Of a stretch of 64,000 nt of DNA, positions 21,420 through 32,231 are shown in pieces. Numbering within the stretch: position 1 is the stretch's first letter; every line of letters starts with the position of its first letter. Both the position numbers and the translations under genes were made by a program. Source of the stretch: Buddleja alternifolia (lineage: Eukaryota > Streptophyta > Magnoliopsida > Lamiales > Scrophulariaceae); the NCBI GenBank assembly GCA_019426215.1, contig CM033396.1, positions 35,826,503-35,890,502 of the forward strand. Direction: 5' to 3'. The notes below the pieces were generated by a model that saw only the letters and a program-made list of their open reading frames with translations, had not been told where the DNA came from and did no database searches.

Positions 21420-22300
21420 AAATATCCAGAAATTGATCGGACACGGCACAGCGCCGTGTCCGACACGAGTGTCAGAATTATTATTTATATTTATTTTTTG
21501 GGACACGCCTCTGTCGTGTCCGACACATGTCCGGGCCGTATCGGGTGTGTATCCGTGTCCGACGCGTGTCGGACACTGCACTGGCCCATTTTCAGGCGTG
21601 TCCGTGCAACCTAGCATAGAACAGATACGTTCCTCATTTTCTTCTAATGTATTATTCTAATTGCTATTGGTTTACTGGTTAGATGATAATAAGTTATTCA
21701 TGTTAGTTCCCTGAATTAGATTCACTACAACAAAAGGCAAAATTAGTGAAAAAATTTGAATTGACATTGTTAAAATTGTCACTAAATATATATAATGAGT
21801 GACAATAATTTTTGCTTTGTCACAAAAAGAATTTTTAGTGACAAGAGTTTCTTTAAAATTGTCACTATATATTGACAATTAGTGACACATATATAGTGAC
21901 AACACAAATAGAATGACAATTGTAATTGTTGTCACTAAGTTATCACTAAAGGTGTGTCACTAATTGTCAATAGCTTTTTTTTTTTTAACAAAAACCACCT
22001 ATGTCATGGTGGGAGAACTTTTCGGCTTCCCCTCCCTTCTATATATCAAAAGATAAGAAGTACAACCAATTTCAAGTACGCCCAACGAGTAAATGAAAAG
22101 AGGAGTACTACTCCTTTACAACAAGAAACGAAAGTTAGGGAAGTTAAGTTTATCTAATCTAGTGATTCCTTTAATTACACCAATGAGTTGAGCAGATTCA
22201 AATACTTGAAGGGATTCACTGTCACAGCCTTGATTTGCAAGCATATCCGCTGCTTTGTTCCCTTCATGATAGACATGAGAAAGAGTTGTTTCCAACGACT

Positions 22301-22750
22301 CTAGAGAACTCCTAATCGATTGAAGTATATGTTGGAACCTCCAAACACCTCTTTATATTTCGAGCACAGGATATGTATTACACTAAGAGCATCAATCTCA
22401 ATACAGACTTTTAGATAGCCTTTAAGAATACAAAGACACAAGCCACGATCTAAGGCAGCAAGTTCAGCCACCATATTTGAAACATTTCCCAGGTGTTCAT
22501 AAAAATCAAAGAGGACATTACCTTCATGATCTCGGACAAGGCCTCCAGCTCCCGCAAGTCCCGGATTACCCCAAGAAGCCCCGTCTGTATTTAGTTTAAT
22601 CCAATTCGATGGAGGTTTCGTCGAGTAAACTGAGAGAGGTTTCGGAACCGACTGATTGGAATCAAGAGGAATATCCCAAAGATGTGCCACATTCCTATCT
22701 CCGAGCCAGTGACTGTTCTTCCATAGCTTACTTTTACTGATTAGTTTCAC
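22301..22750 (-). pseudogene. LINE-type RNase H fragment
   Basis: The ORF carries KLNTDGASWGNPGLAGAGG, a GNVLFDF strand and AELAALDRGL, the D..E pattern of the RVT_3 RNase H found at the C-terminus of plant LINE ORF2 proteins. A following aspartate lies in CIEIDALSVIHIL. It is internal to the CACTA element and lacks the upstream RT, so it is cargo. Confidence 0.8.
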
Positions 22751-23095
22751 GTGGTCTCAAATTTGTCTAATAATACTGTCAGCTGTGATCGGGATATTTT
22801 TGTGTTTTCGATTGTTTTGGGCCACCTATAAATACCAAAAGATGAATATGGGAAGGACTGAGTGGATATGATCCCTTGAAGTAAGGGGAGCTGAATCTTT
22901 CTAGGACTAGAATATACTCGCAACGGACCTAGGAGAGTGGATAGGGATGCGGAAGAAAGTGTGGAAATGGCTCCAAACTTCCAAGGCAGTAGTACTAAAG
23001 ATAAATACGTGGGGGACTGTTTCAATTTAGTTACAACATTCACATTTTAAAGCTAGGTTAATTCCCTTTCTTTGCATTCGCACGTCAACCGGGAT

Positions 23096-23545
23096 TCAAT
23101 CTCGAAGAAGTCTCCAAATGAAAACCGAAATTGATGGCATGACTAAAGGGGACCATATTCGGTCAAAGATCGCAGAAGGTGGAGGTAGGTTCCGGATGAA
23201 CTCCCACTCTGATTTTGTAGAGAATTCTCCATTTTCATAAAGTTTCCAAACCAGCGAATCACTTCCATCCACATGAATATGGACTTTGCTGATTTTGTCA
23301 ACTAAATGTTGTGGTAGAACTGCACTAAGTTTGTTTGTATCCCAATCAGATCCATTCCAGAAATCCTTCACCTGAAAGTGATCAAGGTGGGGATTGGGTG
23401 AAAGATCTTGAACTTTACCCTCCATAAGCCAGTGATCTTGCCAAAAACATAAGTTGCCACTACCAATATTCCAAAAAATCATTTGTTGGGCCTCTTCTCG
23501 GACTCTACAAAGCCGGCGCCAGACTGACGAATCGGAGGGTACCAA
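23096..23545 (-). pseudogene. LINE zf-RVT region fragment
   Basis: Residues such as WNIGSGNLCFWQDHWL and the later FSTKSEWEFIRN...FIWRLLRD match the zf-RVT segment that sits between RT and RNase H in plant LINEs. It is collinear with the RNase H piece at 22301-22750, but the intervening region is degraded. RT itself is missing. Confidence 0.75.
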
Positions 23546-23794
23546 ACGAGTTTCTCCGGGAATAGGTCAATAGTGACAACAAATTTCTTGTCACTAAGTA
23601 TTAAGAGTGACAACTTTTAAACAAATTTTGTCATTATTACAAATGTAAAATCTTTTCTTATGACAAAACAAAAATTTTTGTCACTAAAACTTTACAATTA
23701 GTGACAACTTTTACATTGTCACTTGACATTTTGTCATTAATGTATTATTTTTTTGTAGTGATTTAGTATTAGTCGAAAAGTTTTCCTTTGTAGT

Positions 23795-24193
23795 CACTAC
23801 AAGAAAATTAAGTATTGGCAATGAAAATATATGGCATAGCTTAAAACCGTGGTCTATAGAGGTCTAAGCTTACGGCTAATTGGCCGTGGTAGATGTTTCA
23901 TACAACCACACTAAAGTTAGCCGTGGTGAAAAAGAATGCTAACTATTTTAAGTTCTAACTATCCATGGTGGAAGAAATATTAACCTAACACTTTTTTACA
24001 ATGGCTAAAAGCCATGGTCTTTATAATGAACAAAACATTGATCATGTCTATAAGTCATGGTAAATGTTTTGGTCATGTTTGCAAATACCACGGTCAAAGC
24101 CATAGCAAAATCGTGCTCAATTGGTTTTAACCATAGTAAATGAACTTTTCACTATGGCATATTAACGTGGGCAATAATGATTTTTTTGTAGTG
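23795..24193. mobile_element. Small CACTA element (399 bp)
   Basis: Starts CACTACAAGAAAAT, ends TTTTTTTGTAGTG, flanked by AGT at 23792-23794 and 24194-24196. Subterminal repeats are CCRTGGT/ACCACGG variants, unlike the TTGTCACTA repeats of the neighbour, so it belongs to a different CACTA family. Non-coding. Confidence 0.9.
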
Positions 24194-26340
24194 AGTGATA
24201 CTATGTTCCTCAATTATGTAATCACTCCATATTATTAATCAATTTAACGAATTTTATTCAAGATTCTACCAACTAAATTGTGAATCAGTTTTTAATTGCT
24301 ACCATGGTTGTCTTCTTAATTAAAATCTAACTAGTATTAGTTTGTGAGAAATTCTTACTTGCTAGTTATGTGGTCTTTTCATGTCAATTAATGAATAGTG
24401 ACCAATTAGTTGAAGAAACCAACTACTGCTTCCTATTAGTTATTTTCTTTCTAGCAATAAGTATCGGTTAATCACCCAATAATTAAATTAGTCATCTCTT
24501 GATTAAGTTGTTCCTGGTGTGACTAGTTTAGTTGTCTATAAGTTTCTAAGAAATAATCAGGTTATAATAATCTAAATCTTTTATATAGTGGCCATTTAAT
24601 TACTTCTAACTAATCAATTCCAAGAAATTGTAAGGTTTTTGAAAGTGAATTTGTCCATTTAAATGAACGTAAGGAGCGACTGTTCATATTGATATTATGA
24701 AGAACAAACTGAAATAGAAGAGATAAAATGAGAATTTAAAAATGGTTGGGATATGAACTTTATTTTGTATGCATGCTATGTTTACTCGGTTTCGGGTACA
24801 TGTGACCAGCCTTGAGGAGCTTCGAATTCACGGATTAACTTTCAGACGAATCGTATGTCAACATCATCTCCTTCTCGTATAGGTAAGTACCACTTAAACT
24901 TGTATAAATATTTGCAAAACTAGATAAATAAATATTTAATGCATGTGTGTCTTATATATGTACAGGGGATTGTCATTCTTTACAAGGAACTTGATTAAAT
25001 GTGATTTATTGGTCAAATTGCTTGAAATTGAAATGACAATGAATAATGTTATGTGGTTCTATTAATTATGCTATCATGGTAACCAATTTTTCAAAAGATG
25101 GGTACATACGAAACTCTCCTGGATATGATCTACGAAGCGATCCTAAATATGTTCATGCCATGCAGTCTTGGATATGTTCTTTCAAAGTGGTCCTGATTCG
25201 GTCTGGGCTTGGGGCTGAACGTTTTGCAGAGCACACTGGGGTAGCATTGCGCTGCCAGTAGAGACTTCGTCGTTCAGTGCCCACTTCGGTGTCCTTCCAC
25301 AGCCGAGATGGAGGTTTCTACGGCTGTGATTGGCACTGCCATGTACCTAGGCATGGCCAGTTCAATGCAGTCAATGGGATCGCTCCCTGCAATTGGCGAA
25401 TAAGGTAGTAAATGTTCAATTGGGAGCCACAAGGTGGTTTATTTGATCGATTATGGTTCTGATTTGTTCCGGATTTGCTATACACATGCTTTATTCGATC
25501 TATATGATACAACTCTCGCCGATCAGGTTTTTATGGCCTCAATTGCCTAAATGGTCTCTAGATTCTTATCGTTTAAATTGGTTTTCGAAAAGCATTATTG
25601 TTACCTTTATTCAAAGCTTTCTTGTTTGGATATAATGTGCTTTCGTTGATTGAATTATTTCATTATTGTTAAGTACTTACTTGCATAAATCATGCATCAC
25701 GAGATCAATACTATTATTTTACAAGCATAACTCGCCCCCCCCTCCCCCCAACACGCACAAACCAACACTCACTGGGCTTAGTAGCTCATCACTCGTGTCT
25801 GCCCCTCCCCAGAGCAAGATAAAGTAGGTGGACAGTGGCTAATCTTTGAGAATAAAGATCCAAGTCAAACTCGGCTTAGTAAAGACGTCTCGAGCTAATC
25901 ACTTTAAAGAGTATCCAAAGAAGTCAACATGGAGTATTAGCTCAATTCAGATTTAGATAGGTGCAAATTTAGATAGATGATTGATAGAACAAAGTCATGT
26001 TTTGTTTCATTAATAGCCATGTACCTTTGGATTGTAGAGCTCTGAACCATTTTATTAGAATATTAGAGTTTCTTAAAATTATTTATGTGAGTCGAATTTT
26101 TTTACATAACTACCATAACAGGCAGGTGAATTGGGGCTCGACAATCTAACATTAATTAAAATAAAAAGTAGTTGACAGGAAGGTAGGGAATATGGCAAGA
26201 AAATGACAAAAAAACCGTGGTAGTTTGAGAGACAATGGTGAAAAACAATGAGAAATCACAAGGAAAAATAATTAAAAAATGAAAAGGATGGGTGGCGTGT
26301 TTAGTATTAAAATAGTTACATATAGGATTAGGTTTAATTA
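24194..26340. other. Intergenic, nothing recognised
   Basis: No supported gene. A GC-richer patch (about 25040-25400) has short open frames without recognised motifs, and a C-rich run lies at 25733-25750. Confidence 0.45.
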
Positions 26341-26346
26341 CACATA

Positions 26347-26349
<3 letters not shown>

Positions 26350-26379
<30 letters not shown>

Positions 26380-26460
26380 ATTAGTGGGTGAGGTTGGATA
26401 GATAAATTTTTTTATGACAAACAATTATATATATATATATATATACACATATATATATAT
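26350..26460. repeat. CT/TA microsatellites
   Basis: (CT)n followed by (TA)n tracts at 26349-26378 and 26427-26460. Confidence 0.9.
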
Positions 26461-26474
26461 TAATAATGGTATCA

Positions 26475-26558
26475 TTTTAGCGTCGTATCCTAAAATTTTG
26501 AAAGAAGTGTATCCTATTACCCGTATCTCATCATATTCGCACCCGTGCAACATAGTTC
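26475..26558. mobile_element. Orphan hAT-like terminus (CACGGGTGCG family)
   Basis: Read inverted from 26558, it begins CTATGTTGCACGGGTGCGAA and then matches the 5482 terminus closely, including TCAAAATTTTAGGATACGAC about 50 bp in. It is a right-hand end of the same family. No matching 8-bp duplication or partner was found. Confidence 0.6.
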
Positions 26559-26975
26559 TAAACCAGCTTTTCGTTGAGTTTTGCTATTTCTCATACATTT
26601 CTCCCCTTTCTTATATAATAAGATCATTTATGTTTCCTTTTTTATTTTTTATGGTCGATTTCCATGAAACTTGGCGATATTTATGAAATATAATGATGAT
26701 TAATATTTTTAATTTAAAGGGTAAAGTTGAGTGACTTTTATTTTCAAATCATATTTCACTTTTATGTTTTATTTATTTAATGTTGGGATCAACTTTTCAT
26801 TTTGCTTTTTGGAGGATGAAACCAATAATACTATTAAGAAACTAAGTCCTCGGCCAAACCGTTAGCTGCAAGAATGCGAGTCAAGAACAGACTATTAGGT
26901 CTCTAAACTCAAGTATGAAAATGTATCAGATAATATTTTTATGTATTAAATTAGTGAGAGATGCTATATTCACAT

Positions 26976-27604
26976 TGTTGTATAAAATTTGGGTATGAAA
27001 CAATTCTTATGAAAATCAATAGGTTAGGCACACCTTTAAAGATGCTATTTTTAAGGTGTATATTTCTCCCACTATAGATGTAGATGGTCTCAAGAAATAC
27101 ATCTCTAGGATACAAAAGCCTATTAACTAATTTCGCAAGGCTACACTCCTTCGAAATTCGTAAGAGCAAAACTCGACCAAGTACCAAAACAAAAGACTCA
27201 AAAAATATAGAAAGAAAGAGAGAAATATTTGATTATCTTAGTATCACACTTAGTTTTCGGCCGTACCAAGGAAGTATTTATAGACTTCCAAAAGTTCCCA
27301 CCAAAAGGCACATTTTCAATCGAAACGGTACTTCCAACGGCATCTTCTTAACCGAACCGGTACTTCCAATTTAAGACACCCTTTCGGCTCAACCAAATCG
27401 GTACTTCCAATTTGAGACACCCTTTCGGCTCAACCGAATCAGTACTTCCAATTCGAGACACCCTTTCATCATAGTGAAACAACTTGATTCGAAATGGTAC
27501 TTTGACCATCTCAGGTGACCGAAAAGTTAGACTAATTGGAAACCAACCTTTCGATTCAAATGGAACCGACTTGGAACTTCCAACACTAACATTTAATTTC
27601 TTTC

Positions 27605-27640
<36 letters not shown>

Positions 27641-27700
27641 ACAAATAAAATAACCCATATCATATATATTATTATTATATGTAAATATATATACACAACA
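26976..27700 (-). repeat. copia-2 3' LTR (left)
   Basis: 725-bp LTR with TG...CA ends. On the minus strand it has three 42-bp U3 repeats (about 27350-27470), a TATA box (CTATAAATAC, about 27275-27285) and a (TA)n tract near 27609. It aligns with the right LTR along its length. Confidence 0.92.
27350..27470 (-). promoter_or_regulatory. U3 42-bp tandem repeats in the copia-2 LTR
   Basis: Three units built around ACTTCCAATTYGAGACACC and TTTCGGCTCAACC, directly upstream (minus strand) of the LTR TATA box. Such U3 repeats commonly act as enhancers. The other LTR has the same repeats at about 31930-32045. Confidence 0.6.
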
Positions 27701-29350
27701 ATCCCCCACTTATTTATATATAATACAAAATATAATAACTTGGTATTTATATAGTGAATAGCCATGAAGTGGACTCAAGCCTTTAATTTATGGTTGAATA
27801 TGAATCAATTAAGTAGACATATTCTCACTATATATGAGTTTTTGCTCTTCTTTGATTGGTGGCACCGTTGTTTTTAAAAGGCCTTGTGCTCGATCCTAGT
27901 ATTCACAAGTACTCTAGGATTCTACCGATAGTAGTCCATAAGAAGCGGCCTCTCACTTCTCTACTTGTATAGGTAGACTTATCAAGAATGTCCACACACA
28001 TTCCACTTAGTTATAAACCTATTAAGAATTTAATTAAATTCATCCTAACCTCATGTGGAAATTAGTGCATAGGTTAGATATGGAACTTTGAAATAGTGTC
28101 ACCCCCACTATTTTTAAGTTATGCACTTGAAATGTATCCATGTTTCCATTTCACTAATATCTTGTATTGAATTGCCTTTGAAAACTCTTATGTTAAGGTG
28201 ACAAATGTGTGACTTGTACCTTAAGATAGAGTGGGTTTCAATCAAGATACTTTTTGTTAAATCGGTAGTAGTCCCATATCTCTCATGACCTTTGTTATCT
28301 TTTCTCCGGATAATGGTTTTGTTAGTGGATCAACTAACATTTGATTTGCAAATCAGAAATTTCTCAATAAATTAAATCAAAGTCAATAGATACCTCATCG
28401 TATCACTTTTAGACATATATTTTTGTACTAAGGAAAATATAAGTATAAAACTTATCTCATAAGTGTTTTCCATATAATATACATCTCTATATGTATATAC
28501 TTATGGTCACACTATAGAGAGTTCTCATACATAGTGGACACTTCAAGCATCTTTTCATGCTTAAGTCAAAAAGAAGTCATCACAATATATATAAACACTT
28601 ATATATAAGTTCACGTATACGTCAAGAATCTTCCAAATTCTCAAATCAAGGATTAGGCATATATCCATATAACATATATATAATAAAGTTCAACTATGCC
28701 TTCCAATTATCTTGACATATTCCTTTTGAATTAAAGGAATTAGCTTAATGTGAAGATCAATTGAATACTTACTATGCAATCAAAGTAATTGAACTTCCTC
28801 AAGTTAATATAAGATTCTATCTCATTTTGACCATAACTTATGGTACAAACATGAATCACTAATTTCAAATTTTACATTGATATATTCAATAGTAAAATCA
28901 CATATCTTTTCACCATAAGATTTATTAAGTCTTCTATCCATATATTCTCAAACAATAAAGATATCATGTAATGTAATATAAATGCATCTTTCCATGAATA
29001 AGCACTTTATAATAAGAGTCACTACATAATCAAATAAACATGCTAGGTAAGATAGAAAATACTATCTTCACAATGCAATTTCATCATATATTATTCTCAA
29101 TTCAGCATAAAAGATTTAACAGATATATGAGTTCATAAATCAAGAATCATGATTATAATTAAGAAATATAGTTCACATAGATGCTGTTGAAAAATTGCAT
29201 AAAGCCATCCAACCTATGTATGTGACATTTGATAGCATAACACATTTTATAAATATATGGCAGTTTACAAATATCCTAATATTAAACACGTTTTCACATA
29301 CTTTTGTGTTATCTATCTCTACTCATTTGAGAATAACCAATTAAAATAGA
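27701..29350 (-). other. copia-2 non-coding spacer replacing RT/RNase H
   Basis: About 1.65 kb of AT-rich DNA where RT and RNase H would be expected. No RT motifs or long frames are present. The polypurine tract (minus-strand AAGTGGGGGAT) abuts the LTR at 27701. Confidence 0.6.
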
Positions 29351-29352
29351 TT

Positions 29353-30715
29353 TCACGGCTTTAGAACCAAGTTTAGGCCTAAAGTTGCATCTAAAACATA
29401 TGCAATACAACTCCATACTTTGAAATGTTTAATGCTAGGTTTGTGCCCAACAAACAATTCATATGGAGTTTTCATATGCTTTTTATTCACCACTCGATTA
29501 CAATTGTAACAAGAGGTTAATAGTGCTTCACCCCAATAACTCATTGAAAGTTCCGAATGAATTATCATAGCACTAACCATCTCCATTAAGGATCGATTTT
29601 TCCTTTCGGCTACTCCGTTTTGTGGAGGAGTATTTGGTGCCGAAAACTCTCTAATTATACCATTTTGTAAACAAAATTCTTTAAAATCATTAGAGAGATA
29701 TTCACCTCCTCTATCGGATCTTAATCTTTGGTCCTTAAACCAATTTGGTTTTCAACTTCATTTTTGAAGATTTTAAACTTATCAAAGGCCTCATCTTTTG
29801 TTCCAAGTAAGTACACATAAGTAAACTTAGAGAAATCATCTATAAAAGCAATAAAGTAACGTTTTCCACCTCTAGTGACATGTTCTTTATTATCACATAA
29901 ATCCGTATGAATTAATTCAAGTAAAGATGATGTTCTACTAACACTTATAAAAGTAGTTTTAGTTAATTTAGATTGTGCACAACATTCACAATTATTCATA
30001 GAATAACTAGATGAATTTTTAGGAATTAATTCACAACTAATCATGCGAGACATAGGATTTAAACCAATATGTCCTAATCTATGATGCCAAAAATCATGCT
30101 TATCATGCTCAATAACATAATTATAATTTGAACCATAAAAATAAGAAGAACTAGAAATAGCTTTATTGATACTCAACAAGTACATATTGTCTTTAATGTA
30201 GCCTTTCCCAACAAATGACCATTTCTTAGTAATAATCACTTGTTGAGATCCAAAAGTCACTTCAAAGCCATTAGAGTCCAATTTAGGGACTGGTACAAGA
30301 TTTTTCCTAATAGATGGAATATGATAAACATCTTTCAAAGTTAATGTCTTCTCGGAAGTGACCGGAAGTTCCATTGTTCCTTTGCCCAAAACCACACTAG
30401 TTGAAAAATTTCCCATGTAGACAGTTTTAATCTCATCCAATTCTTCATATGTTTTGAACAGTTCCGATTTGAAGTAACTTGACATGTTGCACCAGAATCC
30501 ACCCACCAATCGTTGTCGGCTTAACCAACAAGACAAATTTCGGTAAGCATACCAACAATATCATCTATAATCATGTTTGTCTCATTCTCTGTCTTTGGTA
30601 CTTTGCGATACCGATATTCTTTAGCAAAATGTCTCGGTGTACCACAAACATAACAAGAAATTTTCTTGTTCTTTCTGCAGTTCCCACGATTCTTCTTAGA
30701 ATAAAAGTTCTTCAT
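29353..30715 (-). pseudogene. copia-2 pol: zinc knuckle, protease, integrase
   Basis: Minus-strand order: zinc knuckle CYVCGTPRHFAKEY (the last cysteine is now tyrosine), protease WWVDSGAT near 30495-30515 after an in-frame stop, a one-base frameshift near 30470-30500, GAG-pre-integrase (HDFWHHRLGHIGLNP), then integrase (HTDLCDN, FIDDFSKF, and the final aspartate/glutamate region ending at 29353). It stops short before RT. Confidence 0.88.
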
Positions 30716-30718
30716 TTT

Positions 30719-31525
30719 CTAGAATTTTCCATGGTTTCCCTTGGAAGTTCCAGGACCACTTTTCTCTTCTAAGTACTTTATTCCATCATTTTTCTCCATA
30801 GTTGAACCATTCCTTTTAAGACTTTCGGTCTCAATTTGGATGCCCTGAAGAAGTCCATCTAAAGTGATAGACTTCTTCTTATGTTTCAACTTCTTTTGAT
30901 AATCCTTCCATGAAGGTGAAAGTTTCCCAATGATGGTAGAAACTTGAAAAGTTTCGGTGATGGGTTCACCCGCATCAGCACATTCCGTTGCAATGTCATT
31001 AAGTTCATTAACTTGATCAATAACATGTTTAGAATCAACCATCTTGTATTCCACATACTTGTTAACCAAAAAAGACTTATTTCCAGCATCTTCATTTACG
31101 TACCTTCGTTTAATAGCATTCCAAAGTTCCGCTGCTGTTTTGTGAATGTGAAACACGTCGAACAAAGTGTTGTTGAGCGACTGGAGGATAGTGTAACGAC
31201 AAATGAAGTCATCATCCTTCCACTTCTTCATTTTTGCTTCTGCTTCCGACTTTTGTGCAACAGCAACACTGGTAGCGGGAATGGAACTTCCACTGGAATC
31301 TGGTTCGGTACAAAGAGCAGAACTAGAACTTGAACCAGAATTTGGTCCGGTACTTTGGCTGGAACTTGAAGCCTCGGTTGGGCATGGTTCCGACAGAACA
31401 TAGAACACCTTAGCAATCGTCAGTAGGTATTCAAGCTTGAGACTCCAACGTTTGTAATTCAACCTATTGAGACGTTTGAGTTTGTCTCCTTCATGCAATT
31501 GTGTTTTCACAAGAACTGACTCCAT
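30719..31525 (-). CDS. copia-2 gag
   Basis: A 268-codon ORF with an intact frame. It opens MESVLVKTQLHEGDKLKRLN, has the copia capsid pattern (NYKRWSLKLEYLL; LWNAIKRRYVNED; FQVSTIIGKLSPSWKDYQKKL) and a serine-rich low-complexity insert at residues 50-85. The stop at 30719 separates it from the zinc knuckle, which continues in the same frame, so the ORF may once have been longer. The ATG is only about 26 nt from the LTR, leaving little room for a primer site. Confidence 0.88.
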   Translation of the reverse strand: MESVLVKTQLHEGDKLKRLNRLNYKRWSLKLEYLLTIAKVFYVLSEPCPTEASSSSQSTGPNSGSSSSSALCTEPDSSGSSIPATSVAVAQKSEAEAKMKKWKDDDFICRYTILQSLNNTLFDVFHIHKTAAELWNAIKRRYVNEDAGNKSFLVNKYVEYKMVDSKHVIDQVNELNDIATECADAGEPITETFQVSTIIGKLSPSWKDYQKKLKHKKKSITLDGLLQGIQIETESLKRNGSTMEKNDGIKYLEEKSGPGTSKGNHGKF

Positions 31526-31551
31526 TATAGAAAGATATATACCTTAAAAAT

Positions 31552-32231
31552 TGTTGTATAAAATGTGGGTATGGAACAATTCTTATGAAAATCAATAGGC
31601 TAGGCACACCTTTAAAGATTCTATCTTTAAGGTATATATTTCTCCCACTATAGATGTAGATGGTCTCAAGAAATACACCTCTAGGATACAAAGCCTATTA
31701 ACTAATTTCGCAAGGCTACACTCCTTCGAAATTCTTAAGAGCAAAATTCGACCAAGTACCAAAACAAAAGACTCGAAAAATATAGAAAGAAAGAGAGAAA
31801 TATTTGATTATCTTAGTATCACACTTAGTTTTCGGCCGTACCAAGGAAGTATTTATAGACTTCCAAAAGTTCCCACCAAAAGGCACCTTTTCAATCGAAA
31901 CGGTACTTCCAACGGCATCTTCTTAACCGAACCTGTACTTCCAATTCAAGACACCCTTTCGGCTCAACCAAATCAATACTTCCAATTCTAGACACCCTTT
32001 CGGCTCAACCGAATCAGTACTTCCAATTCGAGACACCCTTTCAGCATAGTGAAACAACTTGATTCGAAATGGTACTTTGACCATCTCAGGTGACCGAAAA
32101 GTTAGACTAATTCGATTCAATTGGAACCGACTTGGAACTTCCAACACTAACATTTAATTTCTTTCTTTCTTTCTTATATATATATATATATATAGAAACA
32201 AATAAAATAACCCATATCATATATATTATTA
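31552..32231 (-). repeat. copia-2 5' LTR (right), main part
   Basis: It matches the left LTR from TGTTGTATAAAATGTGGG through the U3 repeats and (TA)n tract up to ATTATTA at 32231. The last 28 bp of the LTR lie at 36974-37001, beyond the Helitron. Confidence 0.92.

Larger units (their letters stand above)
5482..21614. mobile_element. hAT-like termini enclosing both pararetroviruses
   Basis: The left end CTAGGTTGCACGG (5482) and the inverted right end CCGTGCAACCTAG (to 21614) match over 13 bp. They are flanked by CATACAAC (5474-5481) and CATAGAAC (21615-21622), an 8-bp duplication with one mismatch, as hAT elements make. Both ends are packed with degenerate words such as GATACGG and GACACGG, reminiscent of hAT subterminal transposase-binding repeats. 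No transposase is seen. The 16-kb size is explained by the pararetroviral DNA inside. Confidence 0.55.
21723..23760. mobile_element. CACTA element with captured LINE sequence
   Basis: Starts CACTACAACAAAA and ends TTTTTTTGTAGTG, with ATT duplicated at 21720-21722 and 23761-23763. Both subterminal zones are filled with TTGTCACTA/TAGTGACAA repeats (21740-21970 and 23570-23740), the usual CACTA transposase-binding arrangement. The centre carries two minus-strand LINE ORF2 fragments rather than a transposase, so it is non-autonomous. Length 2038 bp. Confidence 0.9.

Noticed and set aside
22301..23545. Host RNase H-like gene
   Set aside because: Sequence pattern and neighbouring zf-RVT identify LINE ORF2 debris inside a CACTA element.
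25046..25261. 71-codon ORF in a GC-richer patch
   Set aside because: No recognisable motif, no start context or splice support, isolated in intergenic DNA.
5482..26558. One 21-kb hAT element ending at 26558
   Set aside because: The terminus at 26558 resembles the 5482 end, but the flanks do not match; 21614 gives a near-perfect 8-bp duplication instead.
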